Assembly: GCA_936450465.1 (NCBI GenBank)
Contig: OW388292.1
Span: 29,772,368-29,836,367 of the forward strand
DNA: 64,000 bases
DNA from: Gibbula magus
Taxonomy: Eukaryota > Mollusca > Gastropoda > Trochida > Trochidae
Reading direction: 5' to 3'
The notes under the pieces are model-generated. The model was not told where the DNA came from and did no database searches. It was given only the letters and a program-made list of their open reading frames with translations. Position numbers and translations under genes: made by a program. Of this stretch, positions 49,813-61,098 are shown piece after piece. Within the stretch, counting starts at the first letter, position 1; each line of letters opens with the position of its first letter.

Positions 49813-49982
49813 GAAGAAGACAAATATTAATGGATGATCAACTTCTTTATTAACAATAGCAACGTTTCAGTATAGATCCTTATACCGTTATCAAACATGC
49901 TTGATAACGGTATAATGATCTATACCGAAACGTCGCTATTGTTAATAAAAAAGTTGATCATCCATAAATATTTGTCTTCTTC
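49813..49982. mobile_element. Palindrome of two Penelope-like termini
   Basis: Arms 49813-49894 and 49901-49982 (82 bp each) are inverted copies with a 6-nt centre and about ten differences. The right arm on the + strand reads CTTGATAACGGTATA, a loop, TATACCGAAACGTCG, then CTATTGTTAATAAAAAAGTTG. This is the same order of motifs as at the PLE with a GIY-YIG fragment (19573-20502). No protein fragment lies between the arms. It is read as an extremely truncated PLE insertion with inverted terminal repeats. Confidence 0.65.
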
Positions 49983-50050
49983 AAGTAAATATATGATACA
50001 TACATCACATTCACAATTTGATAAAACAGAAATAATACAGTATTAGTATA

Positions 50051-50662
50051 TTATCATCTTCCGCACGCATCCGGCCATATATGCATTTTTAAGAAATGCA
50101 AACTGACCCTTGCGACAACTCGAAGGGATTTCTGAGACAGGAAGTAACACGACCATTGAGCTATGGTGTAGACCAATCAAATGCGCGTTTACAAATCAGC
50201 ACAGACACGTTGGGTGAATGTTTCTTCTTTTAATTTGAATTACCCGTACTACGCTGATTACGCTCTATTGATTAGTGATATAACTAAATCACAACGTGCG
50301 GGTAAATGAAACACACCACAATTTATTCAAGATCTGATAATATCTCTCTTGTTTAATTTTCCCAGTGAAGTAGTTGAAATCTGTTTTGAAACTTATATTA
50401 TGCAAATGAGCTTAACATCCGAGATGAAAAATCCCAAAGTATTATAACCAATTTGTAAAGCTGTCGGTGCAATACCAAGTTTTGGATCGATTGGATTGGT
50501 AACGACCGATTTGATTGGTCAAATGAGGGGACGTAACTCTCTTTGGACAATGGGTGGCGCTGACCTTGTCTCAGAAATCCCTACAAGATGTCGCAAGGGT
50601 CAGTATGCATTTTCTAAACGTGCATATATGGCCCGATGCGTACGGAAGATGATATATTATGT
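50051..50662. mobile_element. Fold-back element with long inverted arms
   Basis: The left arm (about 50051-50185) and the right arm (about 50500-50662) are inverted copies. Examples are ATCTTCCGCACGCATCCGGC against GCCCGATGCGTACGGAAGAT, GACCCTTGCGACA against TGTCGCAAGGGTC, and GGGATTTCTGAGAC against GTCTCAGAAATCCC. The central 300 bp are unrelated. No transposase is encoded; the 81-codon frame at 50496-50741 is the translation of the arm. Confidence 0.75.
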
Positions 50663-51221
50663 ACAACATGTAAACACTACAACATACAAACCAGTCATTA
50701 ATGGCCGTCACTTTGGGCATGATCCATACCTGACAAACTGACTACAATTAGCACACCAATTTACAGTTTGATGAAATGGATATCACCTCAATTATGATTG
50801 GATGACTACTTTGAAGAATAGATAATCTAGACAATGTATAGGCAGACAGAGATCCTGTGACGCCATAATTGGCCAATATCATGAAACTGATACCAATTTA
50901 CTGCACTGTATAAATGGGTTAGAACAGTGCCTGCCTTGTTCGGGATCCATAAACACAACATAACAATTGGATATATATCATCAAATTATTGAAACGTTAT
51001 GTAATTCTATCTTTTGTCAATAACTTGATGGAACATCAGCAGACTCGTTTCATGATGCAGCCACAAATCATCTGATTATTGTCTCTTTATGTAGTTCGAT
51101 ATATTTCTTCAATTCTTTGCTGTAATGTCAACAGCCTCTATCCATGAATTACTGCAGTCAGCCATTGAAGCATTATTGAATCAGTACTGTAGTCTGATCG
51201 TGTCACATATATATTACCAGT

Positions 51222-51405
51222 GTATGAAATATGCCTGAAATATAACCTGACCCAAACTAAGACTTTGTGAATTTTCGTGGTAAAATTAGGCAAAACCCTA
51301 AAAAATTACCAGCCCTGACACGGAAATAACCCTGAAATATTACCTGCCCAAAACTAAGAATTTGTCAATTTTCTTGGAAAAATTGTACAAAAACCTCAAA
51401 AGTTA
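51222..51405. repeat. Dispersed repeat, tandem pair of about 96-bp units
   Basis: CCTGAAATATAACCTGACCC ... TTTGTGAATTTTC and CCTGAAATATTACCTGCCC ... TTTGTCAATTTTC follow each other at about 96 bp. A third relative is at 55688-55780 (CCTGAAATGCTACCAGCACG ... TTTTGTGAATTGTC). Confidence 0.65.
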
Positions 51406-51999
51406 CCAGCCCAAACCAAAAGTAACCAATCAGGTTATGGGCTGGCTGACAGGCCTTATTTCATACACTGATAATGTTATTTATCAATGTTTGCAAGAAG
51501 ATCGGTTTTTTTCGGGAACTGTGGTAACATTTGATAAAGCTGAATGACTGACGATTCTTTCAACACCTTGCCTGAATAACTGTACATGTGCCTCGTTCAA
51601 ACAAGGATTTGGAATATTTGACAATGAACACTTATAACATACTGAATTTAGTACATTACTGAAATTGTTGTCACTTTATAATTGTCAGTAGTGAGAACTC
51701 AATAACAGACTATACTGTTTGCCAAAATGACACATGTCTAACTTGTTAATCCCTGAAATTCTGGTCCCGGTATATCTTATATATATAATTTGCGGCCACT
51801 TGTGTAATCTGACATTTCTCCTATACTGTACGTTTCTTCATGAATTGTTCTAACAATGGTTTAAAAATTAATGAACACTGATAAAAAAAAAGTTAAATCC
51901 ATAATTATTTACCTGTTGACATGTAGCAATATTGGACTGTGATTTAACCATTTTGCCTCCATAATTTTGTCATTTCACATCATTTTACACTGATTTTTA

Positions 52000-53600
52000 A
52001 TGGTCTAAAAGGACAGAACACAATAATATCTCACGGTCGCAAAATCTAGATCAAAATTTATGTAGTGTTGCTAAACAGAGGGTAATTATCAGTATAAATA
52101 CATGTACATCAGTGATTATCTACATGTTACTTTTGCCATAAATCACAGACAACACAAAATAATTGCAGTGCATTCAACAAGAAGTATATTTGGATGCATA
52201 ACTAGCGAATTAAAAATATGCAGACCATTTAGACAAACACATCGATAGCACACTGCACTGAGTAACCATACGACCATGAAACTGCATGCAAAATGTTGCA
52301 CTTATCAACCCCAGAAAATTCAAATATAAACTCTTATGGCCTCAGGCGATAGCATTGTCTTTGCATTCTGATGCATGACTGGTAAAACAAATTGTACCTT
52401 TGGTAACTTTTCAGAAAATTAAACAAATTTGTTAAACATTAGATCATTTCATCTACTTATTGACAGTACTCTAGGTTAGACCATGAGTTGATTGAGGGTT
52501 CGGATTTCATGACTCACTTCAAGCTATTATAGACCTCATTAATTATCCAACTGAACAATCGATGAAGTCACTTTTTTCTCAATTTACTGCAAGCATGCAG
52601 AAATCAATGACTGTTCTAGGTTTACTTGTTCACTTGAAATACGATTTCAGTTTTAAAGTACCCTTGTATTCATTTGTTTAAATATCATTTGAATTGTAAA
52701 GGAACGATATATGAAGTGAAACAAATATGAGAAAAATTACAATTTTGATAGAAAATGAACACAATATAATTTGAAGTTAAAATGAATGTCATTGTGATTT
52801 ATGCCATAAAACTTTCCTTTTTGGTCAATAACATTCAAAGTTTTACACAAATCAAGACCCTAAGATGGTTGAATGAGACAATTTTGACACAAAAATAACA
52901 CAAAATATAATCATACATTTCAATGTGAAGGCAAGCTTGAAATTTAGTAATAGGCTTCATGAAATAAAACCCTTAAATTTCAATGACAGATATTTAACTT
53001 TAATAGTCATTTAAAAAGACATTGATTATTAGTTTTTAATTTCAAGGACAGATAAATATGATATTAAGTGCAAATTTGGACAGTTTGGATTTCCATGTTA
53101 TAACAAACTGAAACCTGTAACAGGAGGGCCATCAGATGTAGAATTTGACAGTGAACAGAACCGAAACCTCATTGATTTTTTATAAAGGAAACCTGATAGC
53201 ATGAGGAATCGATGCAACAGTAGACCAAGATATTTTTGTCTGAGCTATTTTGGTTTTGTTCCTGCAAAGACGAGCTTACAGAACATTATCCGTATCTTCA
53301 TTTACATTGGAGTAAGTGCAGTTAACTGTTTATTTCTTGGAATATTTTCTAATTTAAAGGGAATTACATATTATTTCAATTTTGAAACTGTAATTGTTTG
53401 TGTTAATTTTGTATATCTACATTAGAGTTTAACTTAAATGTCAAAGACTTGAACATATCCATCTTTCGTTTGATTTCATAATTAAAATAAATGTTATATA
53501 ACCAAATTTTGACACAAGAATTTTCATTGACATAAAATGATTGAATTAGAAATGTTTTAGCACATAACAAATACAGTCACTTTTATCCAAAATGATTAAG
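52000..53600. other. Non-coding stretch, nothing recognised
   Basis: AT-rich sequence without gene, RNA or clear repeat structure. Confidence 0.35.
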
Positions 53601-53605
53601 TCAAC

Positions 53606-53712
53606 ATGACCCGAGGTTGACATGACATCAATTATGTATTAATAATCACTCACTTTGATCCCGAATGACTTAAGCGATTATTTTTGTAAGCTGACATTAA
53701 TCAATCGCTCTC
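53606..53712. repeat. Dispersed repeat, copy A
   Basis: GACATGACATCAATTATGTA, AATAATCACTCACTTTGATC and TGACATTA match 55511-55590 closely (GACATGACATCAATTATGTA, TATAATCACTCACTTTTATC). Confidence 0.65.
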
Positions 53713-55248
53713 TGAAAGGTGTCAACATGATGGCATAAATGTCACAATCCAATCGTTACTAACTGAACTTGTTCATGTCGAAAATCGATAAAATATTGAT
53801 GAATTGAAATATCTGATTCCAGCTGTCATAACCAGTACACAACCCTAGTTTCTGTCCAAATGTTAAAGACAGACATACATCTACCTCGCATAATGCTGCA
53901 AAGCAAAGACATCCATTACTAATCTGAGTACCGGGAAACATAATTCGAGAGGATATTCCCTTTTACACACATATGCTATTAAAACTTGATTAAAACAAAG
54001 TCAGATAGATAATATTTTGATGACTTAATGTTTCACAACTTGATTAAGAGAAGCGCACATTTGTTGAAAAATAAAATACATTTATAGCGTACCGGTACAT
54101 ATTTTAGGCCATGATAATCTTAGCATTGTTTTCAGCTATTCAGGGCACCGATTCTAATGCACTAAGCAAGCTTTTTCTTATCTGAAAATTAATTTTCAAG
54201 TTAATGATAAATTTGAACAAAAAAGAAAATTTAATTCCAAGACAAAATTTTTACGTATTTTTTCCTCTGTTCTATTTCAACTTCTCAGTAAACAAAAACT
54301 CAACTCTATTGTCAATTTAAAAACAATCTATTTTCTCATTCAGTTGAAAACAATCCTTTTTTATATTCAGTTGAAAACATTCCACTCCAATATTACTCTA
54401 AAAGCGAGTCTGGAAGATAAAAAGAAATTAACAAGTGTATTAAAGATGGACATTGACAGTTAAGATGTTGGAACCCTACAGAAGTGTAGAAAGAAAGTAA
54501 AACTGCCTCATAGACAGTTTCCATAGTCAACAAACCAAACTCTCATGGATGTTCGTGAAGAAAATGTAAATTTCTTTGAATAAATGTTGGAAGTGCACTA
54601 AGGGCATTTACATTTAGTTCACTGTTAGTGTATTGTTAAATCTATCACAGCTTAGTAACACACATCAGTAAAGAATTCAAAGTATTGATATGCTATAGGT
54701 CCTATAAACAATGGAATGAATAGTGTGCTACATATTCATATTACTACCATTTTTTTAGATCCTTCAATTTTCCTTGTGTAACATAATTTTCAAAGATATG
54801 AGACTGTTAAAAATTAAGACTGTTAAAAATGAATTTTGAACGTTTTCCTTTTCAAAAGATAAAGTGCCCATGAGATGTGTAGCTTATCAAGACTTACATA
54901 TGTACATATGAAACAATAGGTTTTTAATGTGCAATTAATCTTCACCAAACTTGCAGTTATAACAGGGGCGGATACAGCTTTTTTAGAAAGCAGTGGTGAA
55001 CTTTTTCCAGACCTCGTAAATGCTGTCAGGGGGTGATGAGGGTTGCTACAGATAGGAAATTGGATTCCTCTGAACCTGTTTACAACAACATTATGATTAC
55101 ATTTACCATATTATCATAGTCATTAAATTTAAATCAAACTTTAAATTGAACCCCTGCCACATCTGTATTTTGGGAGAAGGACAATGAAGTTTATATATCT
55201 TAGTCTCCAACCAAAAAAGATGATATTTTCAAGATTTGATTCCCAGGA

Positions 55249-55387
55249 TACAAGGTACTTCCCTACAAAATTTCAGCTTTGGGTAGCAGAGGTTTGGGAA
55301 GAGTCAAAACATGTCCACAACAGTCCACGCCTAAAACAGATATGCATTTGGCCTTATACCTGTATAGGCCTGATGAGCTAAAAATGA
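55249..55387. repeat. Dispersed repeat, copy B of the 11487-11592 family
   Basis: CAAGGTACTTCCCTACAAAA and CCTGATGAGCTAAAA align with 11487-11592; this copy is the longer of the two. Confidence 0.55.
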
Positions 55388-55504
55388 ATTCTCAAACCTC
55401 TTTATACAACCATCTGATGTATAATTCAAAATTAACTAATTGATTAAAAACCATGAAATATATTTACAGACTGATTTCAATACCATTTAAGAGAAAAGTC
55501 ACCC

Positions 55505-55604
55505 AAAGGTCGACATGACATCAATTATGTATTTATAATCACTCACTTTTATCCCGTCAGGATTCAATGTTTATTTTTGTATCCTGACATTACACCTTAA
55601 TTCA
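55505..55604. repeat. Dispersed repeat, copy B of the 53606-53712 family
   Basis: Shares about 80-100 bp with 53606-53712 in the same orientation. Confidence 0.65.
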
Positions 55605-55687
55605 GCATCAGACACTTCAATCTAGCCGCACTGACATCAAACCAATAGACTCGCCTCCAGCCATGAGAAAACCTTTTTGCAACGTAT

Positions 55688-55800
55688 GAAATAATCCTGA
55701 AATGCTACCAGCACGAAACTATGATTTTGTGAATTGTCACAGGTAAATTAGGTAAAAACCTCAAAATGTTACCAGGTTGTACTAAAAGCAACAAGATGAA
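55688..55800. repeat. Dispersed repeat related to 51222-51405
   Basis: Single diverged unit: CCTGAAATGCTACCAGCACG, then TTTTGTGAATTGTC and AAAAACCTCAAAATGTTACC. Confidence 0.55.
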
Positions 55801-55988
55801 AAGCTGTCTGACATCCCTAACTTCATGTTACTCACCATAAGTACTAGTCAAATTAAGACCAAATCATATATTCCAATAATTAACTAATTTGAAATTGTAA
55901 ATTAAGAAATACCTTTGATATTTTTTAAATCAAACAAAACAATTCTTCCCAAATTTTCGTTGTGAAAGTTTGTTGAGAAAGAGGCAGC

Positions 55989-56205
55989 ATAAATAATAAT
56001 AATAATAATAAGGGCATTTATAGTGCGCTAAACTCGATTCACTAGGTGAATGCTCATAGCGCTAATAAAAAGTCCACTGGTATTTAAAGCTTGGTATTAG
56101 TTAAAAAGGTCTTTAAAATTTGTTAAACAAAAAGGTCTTTAAAGTCCTTTTAAAAGTGCAGAGATTTTCAATTTTCTCCATATCAAGAGGCAGTTCATTC
56201 CACAA
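55989..56205 (-). mobile_element. Retroposon 3' end with (ATT)n tail
   Basis: On the minus strand, GAATGAACTGCCTCTTGATA leads to AGCGCACTATAAATGCCC and then an (ATT)n tail, seen on the + strand as AATAATAATAATAATAA at about 55993-56010. This organisation, a 3' trinucleotide tail after a GCGC-type end, is typical of SINE or LINE 3' ends in marine invertebrates. The 5' part is missing or unrecognisable. Confidence 0.5.
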
Positions 56206-56838
56206 TAATATCTATATTAGAACAAATAATTTGAAAAACATTCAACTTTTCGATGTTGCGTGTATGTTAATTGTATGAAATAAGAGATTTTATTTTTCAA
56301 CAAACTGTGATAAATATCAGTTATCATGAGAAGAGAAAATTAGAATGTTTTTGCTCATAGGAATGAGTATTATAGGATTACAGGCAAATATTTAAAAATT
56401 TAATATCTAAAGTGGCTTTAGATGTTTCAAAGCCTCTATCAATTGAAAAACATATCTTATCCATTTATATCATCATTTGCAATATGTTATGCAGGCAAAA
56501 TACTGTTATCTCAAAAGATCAAATGAATTTATTGTCAAATTCAATTCATTTCAAACCAACACGGAAGATCACAGAAAATCATAACCACATTCAATCAATC
56601 TTCAAAAGAGAATGTTGTCGTGATAAATTGCGAAATAATAATCCATAGTCTGGTTTGTTATCGTCAAATCATATGTCACTTTTCATCGACCAGTTTGCTG
56701 AAAGATTTTGCCAAGTTTCTGGACAATTTGTAAGATATTCCAGAATCCATCAGTCTGATTAAGGTCTTTTCCTGTGCATCTGAACTCATCTGACCATGTT
56801 GACAAATTAGAGATGATCAAAGATCTCTTCAGGTTTAG

Positions 56839-57010
56839 AGGTGAAGTATTTCAGGTTAAATTCCACTTTTCAAGAATATACCATTCGTATCTCGATAGCT
56901 GTTATTCATGTTGAGAGAAAGCCTGCAACACCATTGTGGTTATGCTTTGTGATGAAACCTGCACATTTAGAATTACCAAACAAAGAGTGGTACTGCACTT
57001 ACTGTATAAT
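56839..57010 (-). mobile_element. Degenerate SINE copy
   Basis: GAGAGAAAGCCTGCAACACC, TGTGGTTATGC, TGATGAAACCTGC and AGAGTGGTACTGCACTTACT follow the order of the SINE body in the 22759-23046 copy. The promoter head is not recognisable. Confidence 0.6.
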
Positions 57011-57029
57011 AAAAACATTTACTTGACAA

Positions 57030-59555
57030 ATAATTTGTTCATATCATATTTCAATATATAAATGTGAGTTTCATTATAACAAAATTTTTAAAGTCAAGTA
57101 CCAACAATTAAATTTTCAAGAAGCTATCATTGCACAAATAAAACAATGTCCTAATTCTGAAGTTGTAGACAAGACAGGAGTTCACTTGCAATAATAAACT
57201 CCCAGTGTAAATGTACAGAAAGTTATGAAAACTTACAGAATCAATATAAAATTCAGCACAAAAAACATATTCGTTGTCTGTAAAAAACAAAAGGATGATT
57301 AAATAATCGATATCTTTGAAAAAGGTTTTTCTTTTACTCAAAATGGAATAAATCAATTTATTTGTAATTCAAATACAAACTTTCACTACAGGCACAATTA
57401 TAATAATGGTAAGAAAAACATTAAAAATGTATCTTTAGCATTACAAATCTAATATTTCTCTTTACAAAGATACATGTTTTTCGCTTGAAGTAAAATAATG
57501 CTATTCTGAATATATTTATCAAAATGTCAAAATGATAAAAAATAAAAAAAGAAGACAACAAAATTAATTGATTTTGAAGCAGAAGTGGTTTATGGTTCAG
57601 GGATAATGCATGCCACATCTGTATATGAAGCGGGGCCACAACCAAATGTACAAACCTTGATAACTAAGGTGCATGTTATCTGCGCCCAAAATTATCAGCT
57701 TTGGGATTGCAACCTTTTTGGATGTGCCCAAAATGTGCAAATTGCTAGTAAACAGATGAACAATGTCCAACTATGAGCACGCCCCTCTGGACTTAAAGCC
57801 TGAAAGGCTGAAACCTCAAATGAAATTTTGTATCACCCTATGCCCTTAAAGATGAAACAATTTAAGGATTCAAAACTAAAATTGAGAACAAAAAGCTCAA
57901 AATTCATTTTCATGTTGAAACTTTAATCAAATTCAGCTTATAACATACAAGGGATCAGTACAACGGATGATATCTGCAAAGAGATTCTGAAGACCTTAGA
58001 TGCACCCCAGAGAAAAGAAATGTATCCCCATTAAATGAAGAGCTGTCCTTGATTGGAATAGCTGGTCACACTAGTCGGGCTGACAGTCCTCTGATAGAGT
58101 TTGTACAGGCAGGACATCTTGTACTGTAGTCAACTCAATAAATGATTGAATACTCAGGTTTTCGAAGATGGATGGTGGATTTGCCTCCAAACATGCTATA
58201 CTCGTCCAAAATTGCCTGTCACACAGTGACTCAGGCATCTTGTGATTTTATGTTGGTCATCATCTACCATGGTCAATACATGCTTCCATATCTTAGAAAA
58301 CTGAATTTGAGTTCATAAAGGAAAATGTTATTGGGATAGCTTGTTACATTTTTAAAACACTGGCAAAGTGTTTAAAAGCAAAATGTGAAACAGTCTTTAA
58401 CTTTGCCACAATAGGTTGTTTCACTTTGTCTTATAACCTGTATTTAGTTTGTCCTGGAAAGCAATAAATCTCATGTTTTATATAGTGTTTTCATCATGTA
58501 AAATACGGTCTTTAATAGCAAGGCTTCACTATCACATTCATAATGGTAGTAAACACATCTCAGAATCTCATCGAAATATCTTCTGATATCAAATACATGC
58601 ATTTCAACATTAGCTGATGAACGTTTCACGTTATAATCATGAGATGTTCTATCCAAAATCTTTCTTTATCAATTTTAAGTTGCAAATACATACATCTTTA
58701 CATAACACTAACATTAGACTGCAAATGCAGCAAAGTCATAACATTGTGATCTCATTAACTTTGTGATGTCATGTATTGTGATATGATGTCAAAGCATTGT
58801 GATATGATGTTAATGAAGTCACTCCACTGTGAAATATCTAGTGTATAAACGTTATCTCCTAGGAGCCGTACGTCCCTTGTTCTCACAAAAGCAATATCTC
58901 CTGTCAAACATGAGTTTGCCTGATAAAGTAAATTCCAATTCTAAGACAGAATACTTATTTGGTTAAATGTGGCAAGAGAGAGAAAGCTTATTGAGTGAAA
59001 TCTGGTATTTATGAAATCCTTCGCTTCACTTCAGCATCTCCCAAACATAACACAAGCTGAATTCTTGTGAGAACTGATAATACATGAAGTATGGTATGAT
59101 GAGTACATTGCTTCATGACTGTATCAATACCCAGCCTCTCTGGTACCAAACTCCCTGACGGACCCTGGAGTGGTATAAAAGTGTTGTGATGATTATTACT
59201 CCGCTGGTCAATCATATGACTCTGATAAGTCCTGCACTCTAGGTAATGAAGTTCCCATGCTGACAGATGTATCTTCATATTTGACAGTATCGATAATTTT
59301 ATAAGTGGATATGTGTGTCGTATGTTGGAAAATATATATATTTGATAATGTAAGTTAGAAAATGTATCATTTGATAGTGTAAAAGGATATATATGAGAAA
59401 ATGTGATATTTGATAGCAAAAGGAAAATGAATTTCTTGATTCTGACATTAATTCTCCTTTTTTTCAGCATTGATTTTAGAAATGTATCATTGGTGTGTGT
59501 GTGAAGAATTATACGAAATTTCATAAATGCAAATATGGATAATTTCAGTAGTTGA
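57030..59555. other. Non-coding stretch with small local repeats
   Basis: No gene is supported. ATTGTGATATGATGT is repeated near 58777 and 58797. At 59270-59420 a degenerate A/T-rich repeat of TTTGATAxTGTAA-type words produces a 171-codon minus-strand frame (59009-59524) that has no domain features. Confidence 0.4.
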
Positions 59556-59559
59556 AGTC

Positions 59560-59863
59560 AGGATTTGGAGTTTAACAGCGCTTTCAAAAGTATTTCACGT
59601 ATGTCATAACTGCTGGTTTTGTTGCAGGGAGAAAGTCTGCAATATCTTTCAATGTGGCCATGCATTGGGGTGAAATCTGTGAGAATCGGCTGGAACTAGT
59701 GAACCATGGGTGGTAGTGCGGTGAAATTCAGTGCAGCATTGCACCCAAACCTTACTGCATGTTCTTTACAGCAGACAAAGTTGCTGAGCCACTGGTGGGA
59801 TTCAAACCCCAGACCTCTTGATCTGAAGTCAAATGCACTAACCACTGTGCTATCCCTCTCCCT
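59560..59863 (-). mobile_element. tRNA-derived SINE, copy 4 (full length, diverged)
   Basis: On the minus strand, an A-box-like TAGCACAGTGGTTAGTGCA and a B-box-like GGGGTTTGAATCC are followed by the SINE body and the tail (GAAAGCGCTGTTAAAC). Both promoter boxes carry substitutions relative to copy 2. It is an older full-length insertion. Confidence 0.85.
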
Positions 59864-60631
59864 CAGACCCTCGGATCATGTTTTTAACATTATCTAAGGT
59901 GCTTTCTTATGCATTCCACTTTAATTTTCCATTTTAATAGTCTGCCAAACAAACATTCCATTTTTAAAACAGAAATCACAAACAGTTAACATTTGTAATT
60001 TTTTTACCATCGAAACGGCTTTGACATTGTAAATATCAGTCAAGTGTATTCAGTAACGAAGTGGATTGTTCTCTAGAGTAATAAGTACCTAATGAAGGTA
60101 AACACAAACACTGTCAGTGGACTGGGGTAGGTAATGTGATCTCACTGACAAGACAACTGGCAACTCCAGTACTCCAATGATTCAAGATACATGACTTTTA
60201 CTGCTAGTCCACGGCACTTATTTTGCTGGCATCTCTACAAGGAGAATAAATCGGAACATTCCGTGATCAAGTGTTATTTGACTTCTTCCGGGCGGTGATC
60301 TTTGTATTGATTATTGAATACATATATATATATAACTTCATCATATAATAATGTATACTTCTCAAATTTTAAAACTTTCATAAATAAAGATTTTTACCCA
60401 TAGCAAGCGTGTCATACGACTGTTACGAAACAAGTTTTAAATTTTTATAACCTAAGTAAGATCAAAGGTTGTTCACAAATTTGCTAGAGTCGACACACTT
60501 GAAAGTGTAATAGCTTCTTGTTTAAAATGTAAATACGTACTGGGAATAAAAGAACTTGTAGAGAAACAATGTTTGCAAGTCAAAAGTGATACATAGACAT
60601 GTGCATACATGGAAAATATACCACCATTAAA

Positions 60632-60728
60632 AGCCAAGTACAATCCAGACATTTATTTTTAATAAGGTGAACATAAATGCCATTTATGTTCACCTTATTA
60701 AAAATAAATGTCTGGATTGTACTTGGCT
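60632..60728. repeat. Perfect palindrome, 48-bp arms, 1-bp centre
   Basis: 60632-60679 and 60681-60728 are exact reverse complements around a single C at 60680. The arm starts AGCCAAGTACAATCCAGACA and ends GGTGAACATAAATG. No mismatch was found over 48 bp. Confidence 0.95.
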
Positions 60729-61098
60729 ATACTCACTACTGATTGTATTTATTGCCTTTCTGTGACACAAGATATCTCAGAACTGAAAATTTTGATCTTG
60801 TGTACATGGATATATATATATATAAATTTATGCATGTAAAAGAACAAGATCAATTTTAAGTTTTTGGGAAAAGTCGGAAAGCATTGTAGTTGTTTCTTCC
60901 GATGGTATTCAAAATCAATAGTTTGTTCAGGGTGAGACACACCATGCCACCTTAATGATAGGTCTACATTCACAACAAGAATTCAGCCTGCAGGCAATAT
61001 TTATCCATTGTGATATCATCTACTTCTCCCTGGTGGTCAGGAGATTGCCACTGAACATGTGTAAATACTGAACACATACTAGCAGCCAGGAGGTTGAT

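Noticed and set aside
50496..50741. 81-codon + strand frame
   Set aside because: Lies in the right arm of the fold-back element and has no domain.
54100..54280. Minus-strand words reading KKYVK, considered as the FAM110 N-terminal block
   Set aside because: Only a few residues match, without the ERLEADKA context or splice sites.
59009..59524. 171-codon minus-strand frame
   Set aside because: Runs through a degenerate A/T-rich repeat and ordinary non-coding DNA; composition (many I, H, T, S) and lack of any motif argue against coding.
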